A program made the translations under genes and the position numbers. A stretch of 64,000 bases of DNA from Clostridium sp. BNL1100 (GTDB lineage Bacteria; Bacillota; Clostridia; Acetivibrionales; DSM-1351). A model generated the notes under the pieces. It did no database searches. It was not told the origin of the DNA and was given only the letters and a program-made list of their open reading frames with translations. This document shows, piece by piece, positions 1 to 10,600 of the stretch; the first letter of the stretch is position 1; every line of letters begins with the position of its first letter. Where the stretch lies: positions 2,423,001-2,487,000 of the forward strand of contig NC_016791.1 in the NCBI RefSeq assembly GCF_000244875.1, given 5' to 3'.

Positions 1-383
1 ATTCAGGCTCCTTTGATGACCTGCTTGCCAATATATGCACTAAGCGTTATCCTAAAACACGTATACAGAGAATACTCATTTCTCTCCTTGCCGGAATGAA
101 AAGGGTTGATATGGAGGGATTCATGGGAAGTGGTGGTCCTCAATACGCCAGAATTCTAGGATTTAACGAAAAAGGACGTGAGCTACTGTCCATTATGAAA
201 AAAAAATCAACAATCCCGGTTGTAACTAAGGCATCCCACTACAAATCATCCTCCGACAGTTTGATTTCAAGAATGCTGGAGGTTGAGGCACAGGCAACGG
301 ACACGTATGTTCTGGCATATAAAAACCCGGCTTTCAGAAAAGCCGGGCAAGAATTTACTCAAAATATTGTTATTTGCAGGTAA
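1..383 (+). CDS. tmcAL: tRNA(Met) cytidine acetate ligase (TmcAL/YlbM, DUF795), C-terminal part
   Basis: Open from the left edge (frame starting at base 3) to TAA at 381-383, so about 126 C-terminal residues of a longer protein; the N-terminal nucleotidyltransferase domain lies outside the window. Recognised from the family's C-terminal pattern: a TKRYPKTRIQR segment, then YARILGFNEKGRELL, then ATDTYVLA and a final EFTQ. TmcAL uses ATP and acetate to make N4-acetylcytidine at the wobble position of elongator tRNA-Met. It converges on the RNase J gene with only a 6-bp gap, and the terminator of that gene lies inside this reading frame. An ATG at 96 is internal, not the start. Family assignment is from remembered motifs. 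Confidence 0.72.
   Translation, partial: SGSFDDLLANICTKRYPKTRIQRILISLLAGMKRVDMEGFMGSGGPQYARILGFNEKGRELLSIMKKKSTIPVVTKASHYKSSSDSLISRMLEVEAQATDTYVLAYKNPAFRKAGQEFTQNIVICR
321..347 (-). terminator. Intrinsic terminator of the RNase J gene
   Basis: Inverted repeat CCCGGCTTT (326-334) / AAAGCCGGG (339-347) with a 4-nt loop; on the minus strand it is followed directly by five U (321-325). It lies 43 bp past the RNase J stop, inside the coding end of the convergent gene. Confidence 0.8.
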
Positions 384-389
384 ATGAAC

Positions 390-2057
390 TTATATTTCCA
401 TTATTATAGGCAATATCATTGGTTTACGCTTTGTACGTTCGTAAATACAGTCCTTTAGAGCTTCTCTGATAGCTGACTTTCTTATGGACCAATCTCCCTG
501 ATTTTTAGAAGAACTTTTGAATATTGCCTGTTTTGCTATTTCTTTAAGCTGTTCCATTAAATCCTCAGATTCACGGACATATACAAAGCCTCTTGAGATT
601 ATGTCAGGGCCTGCCACAACATTTCCGGTATCGCCCTCTATTGTGATTACCACCACTATTAGACCATCCTGTGAAAGGTGCTTTCTGTCCCTTAAAACAA
701 CATTTCCTACATCTCCGACACCTAAGCCGTCAACAAGAACCTTTCCTGCTGTAACAGACCCGTTAATTTTTGCGGAGTCATTGGTAAGCTCCAGAACTTT
801 TCCTGTTTCCATTATGAATATTTTCTCTCTTGGCAAACCCATTTTTACGGCAAGCTCAGCGTGCTGTCTAAGATGCCTGTGTTCTCCATGTACCGGCATA
901 AAGAACTTTGGTTTAACTAAGTTATGAATTAGCTTGATTTCTTCCTGACATGCATGTCCTGATACATGGACATCCGCAAGTGCTTCATATATTACCTTTG
1001 CACCTTTTTTGAACAACTCATTTATTACCTTTGAAATCAGTTTCTCATTTCCCGGTATTGGGGACGCTGATATAATAACCAGGTCATCCGGAACTATTTC
1101 AACTTTTTTATGTTCATTGAATGTAATCCTTGTAAGTGCTGACATAGGCTCGCCCTGACTGCCTGTAGTTATTATTACAAGCTTGTCCCTTGGTACCTTG
1201 TCCATGTTGTCAAGATCAATCAGTACTCCTTCCGGCACATTAAGATAACCCAACTCCATTGCAACATTTACAACATTAATCATGCTTCTTCCAAGAACTG
1301 TAACCTTACGTCCAAATTTAACTGCTGCGTTGAATATCTGCTGAACCCTGTGAACGTTTGAAGCAAAAGTTGCAACCAGAATCCTGCTTTTACAGTTCAT
1401 AAATATCTCGTCAAAGGTCTCTCCTACAGTACGCTCTGAAAGTGTATACCCTTCGTTTTCTACATTTGTACTGTCGCACATAAGTAGAAGTACACCCTTC
1501 TTGCCTATTTCCGCAAGTCTTGCGAGATCCATTGGCTGTCCCTCAATCGGGGTATAGTCAATTTTAAAATCTCCGGTATGGATTACAGTACCTACAGGTG
1601 TAAAAATTGCCAAAGCTACGGCATCGGCAATACTGTGAGTAGATCTTATAAACTCTACCTTAAAAGACCCCAGCTCTACTGTTTGCCCCTGATGAACAGT
1701 TTCCATCTGGACAATATCAAGAAGTCCATGTTCTTCAAGTTTGCACTTTATCAAACCAAGAGTAAGCTTTGTTCCATATATAGGCACATTTAGTTCTCTC
1801 AATACATATGGTAGCGCACCTATATGGTCCTCATGACCATGTGTCAGAACAATTCCTCTAACTTTTTCTTTATTTTTAACCAGATACGTAACATCAGGTA
1901 TTACCAGGTCTATACCCAGCATTTCATCCTCAGGAAATGAAAGACCGCAATCAACAACCAGAATGTCATCTCCATATTCAAAAGCAGTTATGTTTTTCCC
2001 TATTTCCTGTAATCCGCCAAGTGGTATTACTTTTAATTTCTTTTTACTCTTTGACAC
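390..2057 (-). CDS. rnj: Ribonuclease J
   Basis: A 555-residue metallo-beta-lactamase/beta-CASP ribonuclease, the usual length for RNase J, the main 5'-3' exonuclease and endonuclease for mRNA turnover and 16S rRNA maturation in Firmicutes. The zinc motif HGHEDHIGALPY starts near residue 73, TGDFKID follows near 161, and MPVHGEHRHLRQHA lies near 390; the C-terminal domain ends PMILPIIMEI. The start is GTG at 2057, preceded by GGAGG with a 7-8 nt gap; no better ATG is nearby. It sits 33 bp after the GT4 gene, probably on the same transcript, and ends at a strong terminator inside the convergent gene. The family is clear; J1 versus J2 type is not resolved. Confidence 0.95.
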   Translation of the reverse strand: MSKSKKKLKVIPLGGLQEIGKNITAFEYGDDILVVDCGLSFPEDEMLGIDLVIPDVTYLVKNKEKVRGIVLTHGHEDHIGALPYVLRELNVPIYGTKLTLGLIKCKLEEHGLLDIVQMETVHQGQTVELGSFKVEFIRSTHSIADAVALAIFTPVGTVIHTGDFKIDYTPIEGQPMDLARLAEIGKKGVLLLMCDSTNVENEGYTLSERTVGETFDEIFMNCKSRILVATFASNVHRVQQIFNAAVKFGRKVTVLGRSMINVVNVAMELGYLNVPEGVLIDLDNMDKVPRDKLVIITTGSQGEPMSALTRITFNEHKKVEIVPDDLVIISASPIPGNEKLISKVINELFKKGAKVIYEALADVHVSGHACQEEIKLIHNLVKPKFFMPVHGEHRHLRQHAELAVKMGLPREKIFIMETGKVLELTNDSAKINGSVTAGKVLVDGLGVGDVGNVVLRDRKHLSQDGLIVVVITIEGDTGNVVAGPDIISRGFVYVRESEDLMEQLKEIAKQAIFKSSSKNQGDWSIRKSAIREALKDCIYERTKRKPMILPIIMEI

Positions 2058-2090
2058 AATTAAACCTCCAATTTTAACTAAATAATAAAA

Positions 2091-3278
2091 TCAATCCCTA
2101 TTTGAGCTGTTATATTGAGAAATAACATAGTTATATTCATGTAAAATTTGCTCCGTTATTCTATTCCAATTATAAAGCCTATGTACATTTTCCAATGCAT
2201 TAATACTAATCTGTTTTGCTAAATTATCATCACAAAGCAGTTCAAGGATACAGTCTGCCAGAGAATTGGAATTTCCGCTGTAAAATTTCATTCCGTTCAC
2301 CCTGTGATCCACTATTTCCCTTAACCCTCCGGTATCCGATACCACTACTGGAATGCCTGCAACCATTCCTTCAAGTGCTACAATTCCAAAAGGTTCATAG
2401 GTACTTGGAAAAACTGCAATATCTGAACATTTGTATAACTTCTGTAAAACCTCCTCACCTACAAAACCGGTAAAATAAACTCTGTTTTGAATTTTAAGAT
2501 TACGGCTTTGTTCAATTAAACTATTTAAACACGGTCCTTTGCCCGCAATTACAAACTTAACATCATTATAACTTCTTATAATTTTAGGTATTGCATTTAA
2601 TAGCACATGCACTCCCTTTTCACTTACAAGTCTTCCCACAAAAAATACTATTTTTTCATTAGGGGCAGCATAATTATTTCTGAATTCACTATCACATTCT
2701 ATGTTATCGAATTTGCCCAGCTCGATTCCATTACTTATTACACTTATTTTGTCCCCAGTTATATTAAATATAGATTTAATTTCTTCTTTCATATATTTAC
2801 TATTTACTACTAATTTTCCCGATTCTTCAGAAAGCATTACTTCAACATCGTTGATTGCTTTTTGCATATCAGAGTAAATTCCGTTGTTTCTACCAAATTC
2901 TGTTGCATGAATGGTCGAAACCAACGGAATTGAAAAGGAGTTTTTTAAAACTTTTGCTGCATAAGCAACAAGCCAGTCATGCGCATGAATAATGTCAAAT
3001 TTGCTTTCCCGTAAAAGCCTGACTGCTGATTCAAGCATTGCGAAGTTCAGCTGCAAAACCCATTCTATAAAGTTTGTTGTAGAAACCTCACTGACATGGA
3101 CTCTATGTACAGTTACATTACTTTCAATTTCAAAATCCGGGGTACCTTCTTCCCAGCACGTAACAACGTGAACCTGATTACCGCAATGACCTAACTTATG
3201 TGCCAAATCATGCACTACTCTTGAAATACCTCCGATTATCCTTGGCGGGTATTCCCATGAAAGCATTAATATTTTCAT
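2091..3278 (-). CDS. GT4-family glycosyltransferase
   Basis: A 395-residue GT-B fold glycosyltransferase of group 1. The N-terminal domain opens with MLSWEYPPRIIGGISR, a sugar-acceptor loop as in glycogen/starch synthase-like GT4 enzymes; HAHDWLVAYAA is near residue 98, the nucleotide-sugar domain begins GRLVSEKG near 215, and the EPFGIVALE (E-x7-E) motif is at 295-303. No signal peptide or membrane segment, so cytosolic. Likely transfers a sugar from a nucleotide donor to a glycan or lipid; donor and acceptor cannot be told from sequence. It starts ATG at 3278 after a weak GAGGAA site and is followed closely by RNase J, an association that says little about its substrate. Confidence 0.88.
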   Translation of the reverse strand: MKILMLSWEYPPRIIGGISRVVHDLAHKLGHCGNQVHVVTCWEEGTPDFEIESNVTVHRVHVSEVSTTNFIEWVLQLNFAMLESAVRLLRESKFDIIHAHDWLVAYAAKVLKNSFSIPLVSTIHATEFGRNNGIYSDMQKAINDVEVMLSEESGKLVVNSKYMKEEIKSIFNITGDKISVISNGIELGKFDNIECDSEFRNNYAAPNEKIVFFVGRLVSEKGVHVLLNAIPKIIRSYNDVKFVIAGKGPCLNSLIEQSRNLKIQNRVYFTGFVGEEVLQKLYKCSDIAVFPSTYEPFGIVALEGMVAGIPVVVSDTGGLREIVDHRVNGMKFYSGNSNSLADCILELLCDDNLAKQISINALENVHRLYNWNRITEQILHEYNYVISQYNSSNRD

Positions 3279-3417
3279 AAATATTCCTCATTTTCAATGA
3301 AGATATATAATGTATATACATAAAATTACAAATAACCTATACTATTTTATCATAATGGTATATCTTTTTCAAAATAAACATTTTATGCTATATTTTAAAT
3401 TTATTCCTAAAAAGTAA

Positions 3418-3446
3418 TTGACACTATATTAGAATAAAACTATAAT
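3418..3446 (+). promoter_or_regulatory. Consensus sigma-A promoter upstream of a non-coding unit
   Basis: TTGACA at 3418-3423, a 17-bp spacer and TATAAT at 3441-3446: both hexamers match the sigma-A consensus exactly. The expected start site is near 3453. No plausible reading frame follows before the terminator at 3509-3542. Confidence 0.75.
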
Positions 3447-3452
3447 ATTATT

Positions 3453-3542
3453 ACCAATATACACAGTCTCTTTTGTTTTCCCCGGACGGATAACAAAGAA
3501 GATTACTTAAAAAAACAGAAGTTTTATAACTTCTGTTTTTTT
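3453..3542 (+). ncRNA. Candidate small RNA of about 90 nt
   Basis: A transcript from the perfect promoter at 3418-3446 would end at the intrinsic terminator at 3509-3542, about 90 nt long. Its middle can fold as a weak hairpin pairing TTTGTT (near 3472) with AACAAA (near 3492), presenting a C/G-rich loop with CCCCGG, a common seed type in Firmicute sRNAs. No start codon with a ribosome site and a frame of useful length is present. It does not match any RNA family I can name. The 3279-3918 gap otherwise holds only tRNA-Gln, its terminator and AT-rich DNA. Confidence 0.5.
3509..3542 (+). terminator. Intrinsic terminator (bidirectional)
   Basis: Arms ACAGAAGTT (3515-3523) and AACTTCTGT (3528-3536), loop TTAT, flanked by A-runs and T-runs that extend the stem and give a seven-T tail on the plus strand (3536-3542). 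The A-run on the other side makes it usable in both directions. Confidence 0.8.
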
Positions 3543-3577
3543 GTTTTATACAGAATAAAGTTATTCGTACACATGAA

Positions 3578-3619
3578 AAAAGTATTTCAGTTTGATTAAA
3601 ACCAAACTGAAATACTTTT
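3578..3619 (-). terminator. Terminator of the tRNA-Gln gene
   Basis: A perfect 17-bp inverted repeat (3578-3594 with 3603-3619), 8-nt loop, beginning right at the encoded CCA of the tRNA; T-rich sequence follows on the minus strand. Confidence 0.75.
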
Positions 3620-3692
3620 GGCTGCGGGTCAAGGGCTCGAACCCTGACAAACTGAACCAGAATCAGTCGTGCTACCATTACACAAACCCGCA
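3619..3692 (-). tRNA. tRNA-Gln (anticodon CUG)
   Basis: The minus strand folds as a complete 74-nt tRNA with CCA encoded. Acceptor stem TGCGGGT/ACCCGCA pairs fully, D-stem GTGT/GCAC, anticodon stem ACTGA/TCAGT around loop TTCTGGT (anticodon CTG, reading CAG), a 4-nt variable loop, and T-arm CAGGG/CCTTG with TTCGAGC. The discriminator base is G. It is followed immediately by its own terminator, so it is probably transcribed alone. Confidence 0.95.
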
Positions 3693-3889
3693 TCGCTCAT
3701 CGACAAGTGGTATTGTAGCACATCCCGAATATTTATGTCAATACATTTTTCACTATTTTTTTATTTTTTACTTACTAATTTTAATACTTTATTTCAGATA
3801 AAATATTTACCAAAATTTAACGCTAACATAATCATATTTAAAAGCTCTACTCATATAATTATATTAAGCATTTGTAAATTTCCTATTTA

Positions 3890-3921
3890 AAGGCTTAAGA
3901 ATAACAAGGCCTTTTTTTTTA
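3890..3921. terminator. Possible terminator hairpin after addA
   Basis: AAAGGC (3890-3895) and GCCTTT (3909-3914) can pair, and nine T follow on the plus strand. It abuts the addA stop at 3919, but no T-run follows on the addA strand, so its role is unclear. Confidence 0.35.
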
Positions 3922-6900
3922 CATTTCTACTATATCCCCTGTTGAGAATAAATAAATGTATCTTTCCTTAACCCGTTTTAAGGTTAACATTTCTAAAGCT
4001 CTTGAATAATAAGAAATTTGCAGTTTGTACTTTTCCTTCATGACCTCAATGTCACCGTTAGGAACATAATCCGTTTTATAATCAATAAGAACGATATTAT
4101 CCTCCTCTTCAAAATAGCAGTCAACAACACCCTGAAGCAGTATTTTGTCCTCATAGCCGCTCACACCAGGCAACTGAGGGTAGATTTCCTTATAAGGCAA
4201 TTCAATGTTAAAGGGAACCTCTCTGTGTATCTTACCGGACTCGAGCATCCTTTTCCCTACGGTTGAATTAATAAAGGCATATATTTTTCTGATATCAATA
4301 TTTTTTGCCTGAACTTCAGTTAAAAGTTCTTTTTTAACCATCAATTCAATTTGTCCGGCAATATCTTCATTACGGAAATCCACATGCTGCATTACAAAAT
4401 GCATGGCAGTTCCCTTCTCTGCCGGACTCAGTCCTTTCTTTTTCTCCAGAAATGCAGGTTTTTTTATGGTAGTAGTTTTGTATTCCTGCTGACTATTTTC
4501 TTCATCGTTATTAAGATTAAAATACCTTTTTAGCTCTGTTACTGATATTTTAGAGGGTATTTGAGCAAAATCGCTGTAAGTATATTTCCAGCCTAAACGG
4601 CGATGAATCTCACTAGCATCTTCTCTATCGCAATTATCCTTTTGCTGAAGCCAATTTAATATGTCTTCCCTGTCCTTGATATCTGCTTCGAGCTTCTTTG
4701 CCACAGCAATATCCGACTGATTGGTAAGTATTATTTCCCAGAATGAGTCATCTGAAATAGTAGGCCCGTTATAATCCACACCAAGGCCTGCTGCTTTTCT
4801 TAAAATTTCAGAATCCTTGTGTCTCATAATGGATGGGCATATCCAATCCAGATAATTCTGTGCCTTAAGCATATTATTGGCTGGGAACTTATTACCGTTG
4901 CTCTGTGCTGTACCCAACCATTTTAATGCAGATTTTTCAATATTATTTACCGACCCGGTAATTATCAGCTTTTCTCTTGCTCTTGTCATTGCTACATAGA
5001 GTATTCTCATTTCCTCCGACAAGGTTTCAACTCTTATTTTCTGCGCAATTGCCTGCTTTGGAATCGAAGGATACTTTATTCTCTTTTTATAATCAACAAA
5101 ATCAGGCCCAAAGCCCAGTTCCTGATGCAGTAAAACACTTTTATACATATCCTGCATATTGAACTTTTTCCCGCAGCCGCACAAAAACACAACGGGGAAT
5201 TCCAATCCTTTGCTCTTGTGAATGCTCATTAGCCTGACAACGTTATCGTTTTCTCCAAGAACCTTTGCACTTCCCATATCTCCCTTGTTTGTTTTTAGCT
5301 TATCTATAAAACTTATAAAATTAAAAAGCCCGTTGTAGCTTGTATTTTCAAACTGTAAAGCACGTTCAAACAGTATTTTCAGGTTTGCTTGTTTCCTTTC
5401 ACCGTCCTGCATTGCTCCTACTATACTGAAATAGCCTGTCTCGTCATAGAGCTGCCAAATGAGTTTGTGAGTTGACATATAGAGTGACATTTCTCTCCAT
5501 TTTGCAAGCTTTTGCAGAAATTCAGAGGATTTCTTTGATACCTCTGTGTCCTGCACTGCTATTTTTTTAAGTGCTTCAAATATGGAAGCGTTACGGTTCA
5601 TTAGGCGTACTTCTGCCAAATCACCTGTACTGAAATTTACTATTGGTGATCTTAATACTGACAGCAAAGGAATATCCTGATAAGGATTATCAATTATTTG
5701 AAGCAGGGACAATATTACCTGTATTTCCGGTGTCTTAAAAAATCCGCTTCCTGTATCTGCAAAAACAGGTATATCCGACTTGGCAAGTTCTTCTGAAAAC
5801 ACTTCCGTCCAATTTCTGGTGGTTCTCAGCAATATTACTATGTCATTAAACCTAACATCCCTGTAATCCCCTAGTTTTTTATCGAATACAACAAACTTCT
5901 TTCCCTCTGCGTCAGGTTGAAATAGCTCAATTATCCTGTTTGCAACCATTCTGGCTTCCTTTTGAATATTATCAAGTATTTCATCTTCTTCCTGGGAATC
6001 TTGTTCGTCCACCGGTTCACTACTTTCTGCTTGCATGCTGTTATCCACAGCAGAGGTTTCTATAAGATGCAGCTCTATAGGCCCTCCAACTACTTTTTTT
6101 TCATTTTGGCGTGGTGGAAAGCCTGCTCCTGGATTCAGCTCTTCTATTTCATTGTAATCAAGCTCTCCCACCTTTTGAGACATTATCTGCTTAAAGATGT
6201 AGTTGATACCGTCAACAACATCCTTCCTGCTTCGGAAATTCTTAAACAACAGTATTTTTCTATAGCTGCTGCCTTCATCAATTGAGTAATTATTATATTT
6301 TGCAAGAAAGAGTTCCGGTTTAGCCTGTCTGAACCTGTATATGCTTTGTTTTACATCTCCCACCATAAAAACATTAGGGCTTCCTTTATCCTCTTTTGAA
6401 ATCATATTAATTATGATTTCCTGAACTAAATTGCTGTCCTGATATTCATCTACCAATATTTCAGTAAATTTATCCTTGTAATACTTAGCAATTTTTGTAG
6501 GACGTATGTTTCCGCCCTCATCAGTTTCCGCTAAAATATTGAGGCAAAAATGCTCAAGGTCGTTGAAATCAACAGAAGCTCTCTGATTCTTTTTCTGTGA
6601 ATATCGTCTCCCAAAATCCATAACCAACCTTGAAACACATTTCAGTATTGGGTACATGTCCCTAAGGTCAGAAGCTATTTCATCCGACTTCATGAAAAAA
6701 ACTTCATTTCTAAGCCCAGTAATTACAGCCTTTAACTCGTCCCTTGTTTTCTTTACACTTTCCTGCACTGTTTTTTCTGCATCCTTTCCGCATCTGGGCA
6801 GGGTCTGAAATTCAAAACTATTGATATAATCGTACAGTTTGTCCCATTGCACTCCGGTTTTACATACTTCAATAAGCCTATTCAAGTTATCGTTATCCTC

Positions 6901-7662
6901 AACAAAAACAGGCAGATATTTTTCCAGACCTGGTGCGTATTTGATTTTTTCACATGCTTCATTCATAATATCTCTGAGGCCTTCAAGCCTCATAAAACCG
7001 GTTTCCAGAAGAATTCTACCCCAGGGTGTTTCTCCAAAGTCGTTGGTCTCGAAATTATAATTTTCCACTTGTTGTTCAAGCCATTTTTCCGGCCAAGGAT
7101 AACTCTGGACGAAGCTGTAAATATTGAGAACCATATCTTGAATCTTCTCATCATCTCTGTTTCCCCCATAGGACTCTAACAGGTCAAAAAAATCTTCGTT
7201 TTCCTCAACATTTTCGTAAATTTCTTCAAACAACTCACTCAAGGTCTCCGATTTTAATAGAGTAGCTTCCGTCTCGTCAAGTATCTTGAAAGCCGGGTCT
7301 ATTTCAATACTCTGAAAGTTGCTTCTTATAACCTCCAGACAAAACGAATGAATTGTAGTAATGGAAGCCTTATTTAGAAGTATAAGTTGTCTTGAAATAT
7401 TTTTTGAACCTTGATTTTTTTCTATTGCGTCGGAAATTGCCGCCCCTATTCTTTCTCTCATTTCAGTAGCTGCAGCATTTGTAAAAGTTACTACCAGCAA
7501 TGAATCTATATCCACAGGGGTTTCTTCATCAGTTATTTTCCTTATTATCCTTTCAACAAGTACGGCGGTCTTGCCTGCACCGGCCGCCGCAGCCACAAGC
7601 AGGTTGCAGTCCTTTTTAGTTATGGCGGCGTATTGTTCTTGTGTCCACTTAGTTTCAGACAT
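3919..7662 (-). CDS. addA: ATP-dependent helicase/nuclease subunit A (AddA)
   Basis: UvrD/Rep-family (SF1A) helicase with a C-terminal nuclease, the A subunit of AddAB, which resects double-strand breaks to load RecA at Chi-like sites. From the chosen start it has 1247 residues. Walker A (AAAAGAGKT, near 24-32) follows the Q-motif TQEQYAAI; VDEYQDSN is the Walker B region, VRLMSIHKSKGLEFPVVF a later helicase motif, and VLIDYKTDY near the C-terminus is the PD-(D/E)XK nuclease motif. I chose ATG at 7662 because AAAGGGGA precedes it; an upstream in-frame ATG at 7689 overlaps the addB stop as TAATG but lacks a good ribosome site. Co-transcribed with addB. Confidence 0.95.
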   Translation of the reverse strand: MSETKWTQEQYAAITKKDCNLLVAAAAGAGKTAVLVERIIRKITDEETPVDIDSLLVVTFTNAAATEMRERIGAAISDAIEKNQGSKNISRQLILLNKASITTIHSFCLEVIRSNFQSIEIDPAFKILDETEATLLKSETLSELFEEIYENVEENEDFFDLLESYGGNRDDEKIQDMVLNIYSFVQSYPWPEKWLEQQVENYNFETNDFGETPWGRILLETGFMRLEGLRDIMNEACEKIKYAPGLEKYLPVFVEDNDNLNRLIEVCKTGVQWDKLYDYINSFEFQTLPRCGKDAEKTVQESVKKTRDELKAVITGLRNEVFFMKSDEIASDLRDMYPILKCVSRLVMDFGRRYSQKKNQRASVDFNDLEHFCLNILAETDEGGNIRPTKIAKYYKDKFTEILVDEYQDSNLVQEIIINMISKEDKGSPNVFMVGDVKQSIYRFRQAKPELFLAKYNNYSIDEGSSYRKILLFKNFRSRKDVVDGINYIFKQIMSQKVGELDYNEIEELNPGAGFPPRQNEKKVVGGPIELHLIETSAVDNSMQAESSEPVDEQDSQEEDEILDNIQKEARMVANRIIELFQPDAEGKKFVVFDKKLGDYRDVRFNDIVILLRTTRNWTEVFSEELAKSDIPVFADTGSGFFKTPEIQVILSLLQIIDNPYQDIPLLSVLRSPIVNFSTGDLAEVRLMNRNASIFEALKKIAVQDTEVSKKSSEFLQKLAKWREMSLYMSTHKLIWQLYDETGYFSIVGAMQDGERKQANLKILFERALQFENTSYNGLFNFISFIDKLKTNKGDMGSAKVLGENDNVVRLMSIHKSKGLEFPVVFLCGCGKKFNMQDMYKSVLLHQELGFGPDFVDYKKRIKYPSIPKQAIAQKIRVETLSEEMRILYVAMTRAREKLIITGSVNNIEKSALKWLGTAQSNGNKFPANNMLKAQNYLDWICPSIMRHKDSEILRKAAGLGVDYNGPTISDDSFWEIILTNQSDIAVAKKLEADIKDREDILNWLQQKDNCDREDASEIHRRLGWKYTYSDFAQIPSKISVTELKRYFNLNNDEENSQQEYKTTTIKKPAFLEKKKGLSPAEKGTAMHFVMQHVDFRNEDIAGQIELMVKKELLTEVQAKNIDIRKIYAFINSTVGKRMLESGKIHREVPFNIELPYKEIYPQLPGVSGYEDKILLQGVVDCYFEEEDNIVLIDYKTDYVPNGDIEVMKEKYKLQISYYSRALEMLTLKRVKERYIYLFSTGDIVEM

Positions 7663-7688
7663 GTATTGTTCCCCTTTACTTACATTCA

Positions 7689-10600
7689 TTAATTATCTTT
7701 TGAGTTTATTCCATCCATAAGTTTCCATATATCATCATCTTCTCTGTCATGCAGCATCCTGAAGCTGTTCTCCTTTTGGGTTTGATCAAACTGGCATACT
7801 GATGAATAATTGCAGTAGCTGCAAGAAGTTAACTTCTTTTTTTTGTATGGACTTATGGGAACATTCCCCTTCATAAGTTCGCTGCACATATCTTTCAAAA
7901 TCTGCTTTACGAAACCTCTTAATACTGTAAATTGTTCTATGGTAGCAGCAGATGATTTTCCTAAAACATCTCCTTTATTTATCCTTGCAGGAATAATGAT
8001 AGAGTTCCCTTCTATTGTATTGTCCATATATTTAATAAGCTGGACATCAGCAAGGAGCAACCCCTTCATTTTTAGCTTCTTCATTATGGCTGCTTCTATT
8101 TCTTCCGGTGAACTGCTGCCCGTACCCCTTATCATTGGATCATCAACCCGGAAATACAGAATTCCTCCCGGCAAGGCCTTTTCTCCACTCTTTTCGGAGT
8201 GTTCCCATAATGCATCCAAGTAGGTAATAAGCTGCATTTGAAGGCCATAATAAACATCACTGAGTTTAAAATCCTTTTCACCGGATTTATAGTCTACTAT
8301 TCTTAAATATGTTCCGTTATCAGTACTCAAAGTATCGATTCTGTCAATTCTGCCAACAAGTTTTATCTTTTCACCTGTATCCAATTCAATGACTATGGGA
8401 GGATATGCTCCACCCTCTCCGAATTCCACCTCATAACCCACAGGTTCAAAACTGCTCCGCCGTATATGCTCTGAAATAAGCCATACAGCTCTTGTAACAA
8501 CTCGTTTCAGTCTTACTGCAAGAGCTTTAAACCTTTTTGAGCCCCCAAGTATGGTATTTTTCATACTGGCCAAAAGCTCATCTACTATTTTTGAAATCTC
8601 ATCACTACACCATTGTCTGTCAAATTCCCTCCAGGAATAGTTGTTTTCATCTACCATTTTTGAAAATCTTTCAATGACTGCATGCATAAAGGTTCCGACA
8701 TCCGGTGGACTCAGCCGGTATATCTTTCTTTCTCTTGCCCCCAGACCGTATTGCACATAAAATGCAAATGGGCATGAAGTGTACTTTTCCAGTCTTGAAA
8801 CTGTAAAATAAGGATTTTTTCCGTACAACTCTCGCATTTTTGACTTATCAACGGGGACAGCTATGTTTCTGTATTTCAATGCATTTATCATTGCAGCACA
8901 CTTTTGCTTCCATTCTTCCTGATCTGAAAACCATGCAAATAATTCCTTCCACATGTCTCCCGGCTCTATTCCCTCATTTTTCTGCCTAAGAATAGAAACC
9001 AACTGATTAAACGCTGGTACAGGTGATGCTAATAAATCAATGTTCTGCTTGTCCTCAGCAGGTTTTAAAATATTATTTTTTTCGATGATATTTGGAAATA
9101 TCTTTCGCATCCTTGATATTATTATGGAAGGACGCATTGTTCTTCCCTCATGGTCGGCAATAGGCCAGCTTATTCTCAAAAAGTTTTTCGGTGTGGTCAA
9201 TGTTCTATATATAAGGTACTGCTCGTCAAAAGCTCTGGATTTTGTATCGCTGGCCAGTTCAATACCGCTTTTATTAAGTATTTCCCTATCGGCATCCGAC
9301 AAAATCCCCTCGCTTATCCCTGCGGATGGAAATACTCCGTCGTTGGTTCCAAGAATGTACAGAGCTTTTATTTCGTGGCTTCTTAGATGCTCGATACTGC
9401 CTATCAAAACCTGGTCAAGGGATGCCGGAATAGATGAAATCTTGTATTCTGCCAGTCCTATTTTGAATACATTGGCAAACTTTTCAATTCCAAAGGTTTC
9501 ATCTCCCATTACTTCTACAACCTGATCAAAAACATCCATTAGTATGTTCCACACCTGCTGATATTCCCCTGCAAGCCTTAACTGTCCACTTTGGGTAAAG
9601 CTGTCTATATAATCACGAATTCTTTCTTCTACACCGATTTCAACCAGATACTCATAAATTCCGGTGCAAAAATCTTCCGCAGTTCTTCTTCCCTTTGTCC
9701 TGTTTCGAAAACGTAAAAGAGGCTCCCTTATTTCGTTTCTAGTCATATTTACCTTTAAGAGCATTTCATCATTTTCAGGATTCTGGCTATCGTCAGGCCT
9801 GAATTCAATACTTGTATTCCAGTTTGGCTCCTGAGTCCAACGGCTGCCCCTGATACCGCAGGCCAGAACGTAGTTTTCCAGTAGGTCTATCTTTGTATCA
9901 TCTATTCCCGTAAGCCCTGACTTGAGATATCTGAAAACCGCTTCATAGGACCAATTTTCAGTAAATATCTCCAGCATTGAAAGAACCATCCTAACCAACG
10001 GATGATTTGTTATTTCGGTTTTTGAATCTATAAAACAAGGTATGTTGTACTGGTCAAAAATTACCTCTATAAGATGTTCATATCCTGTAAGATTTCTTGT
10101 GGCGACGGTTATGTCCTTAAACTGCATACCATTGTCACGGCACTGCCTGATTATATCCCTTGCACATTCTTCGATTTCAGTATAAATATTTACCGATTCA
10201 AAAAGCTCTATATCTGTTGTTGGCTGCTGATAAACCCTATAAGGATAGGAAAAGTAATTTGCTTCAAGACTCTGCAGTTCTCTGCTGTCTTTAAACCTGG
10301 GCAGTTTTGCCGTATTCAGACCCATAGGCGGAAGTATATTAACACCACATGATTCCGCAATACTTACAAATTTTTTGCAGGATTTTTTTACTGCTGCAAA
10401 AACATCCGTTGAATCTGACTGCGCCTCGTCAAAAAGGATATCGGTACACATAGTTATGTAAACATTCTCCGCCTGTTGAATAAGCTTCGATATTACATCA
10501 ACCTCCTGAGGAGTAAATCCAGCAAAGCCGTCAATCCATATCTCCGATTGATTATACATTTCTGTCGATTCGAGTTTAGAAGCCAGTAAAGTCAGTTCAT

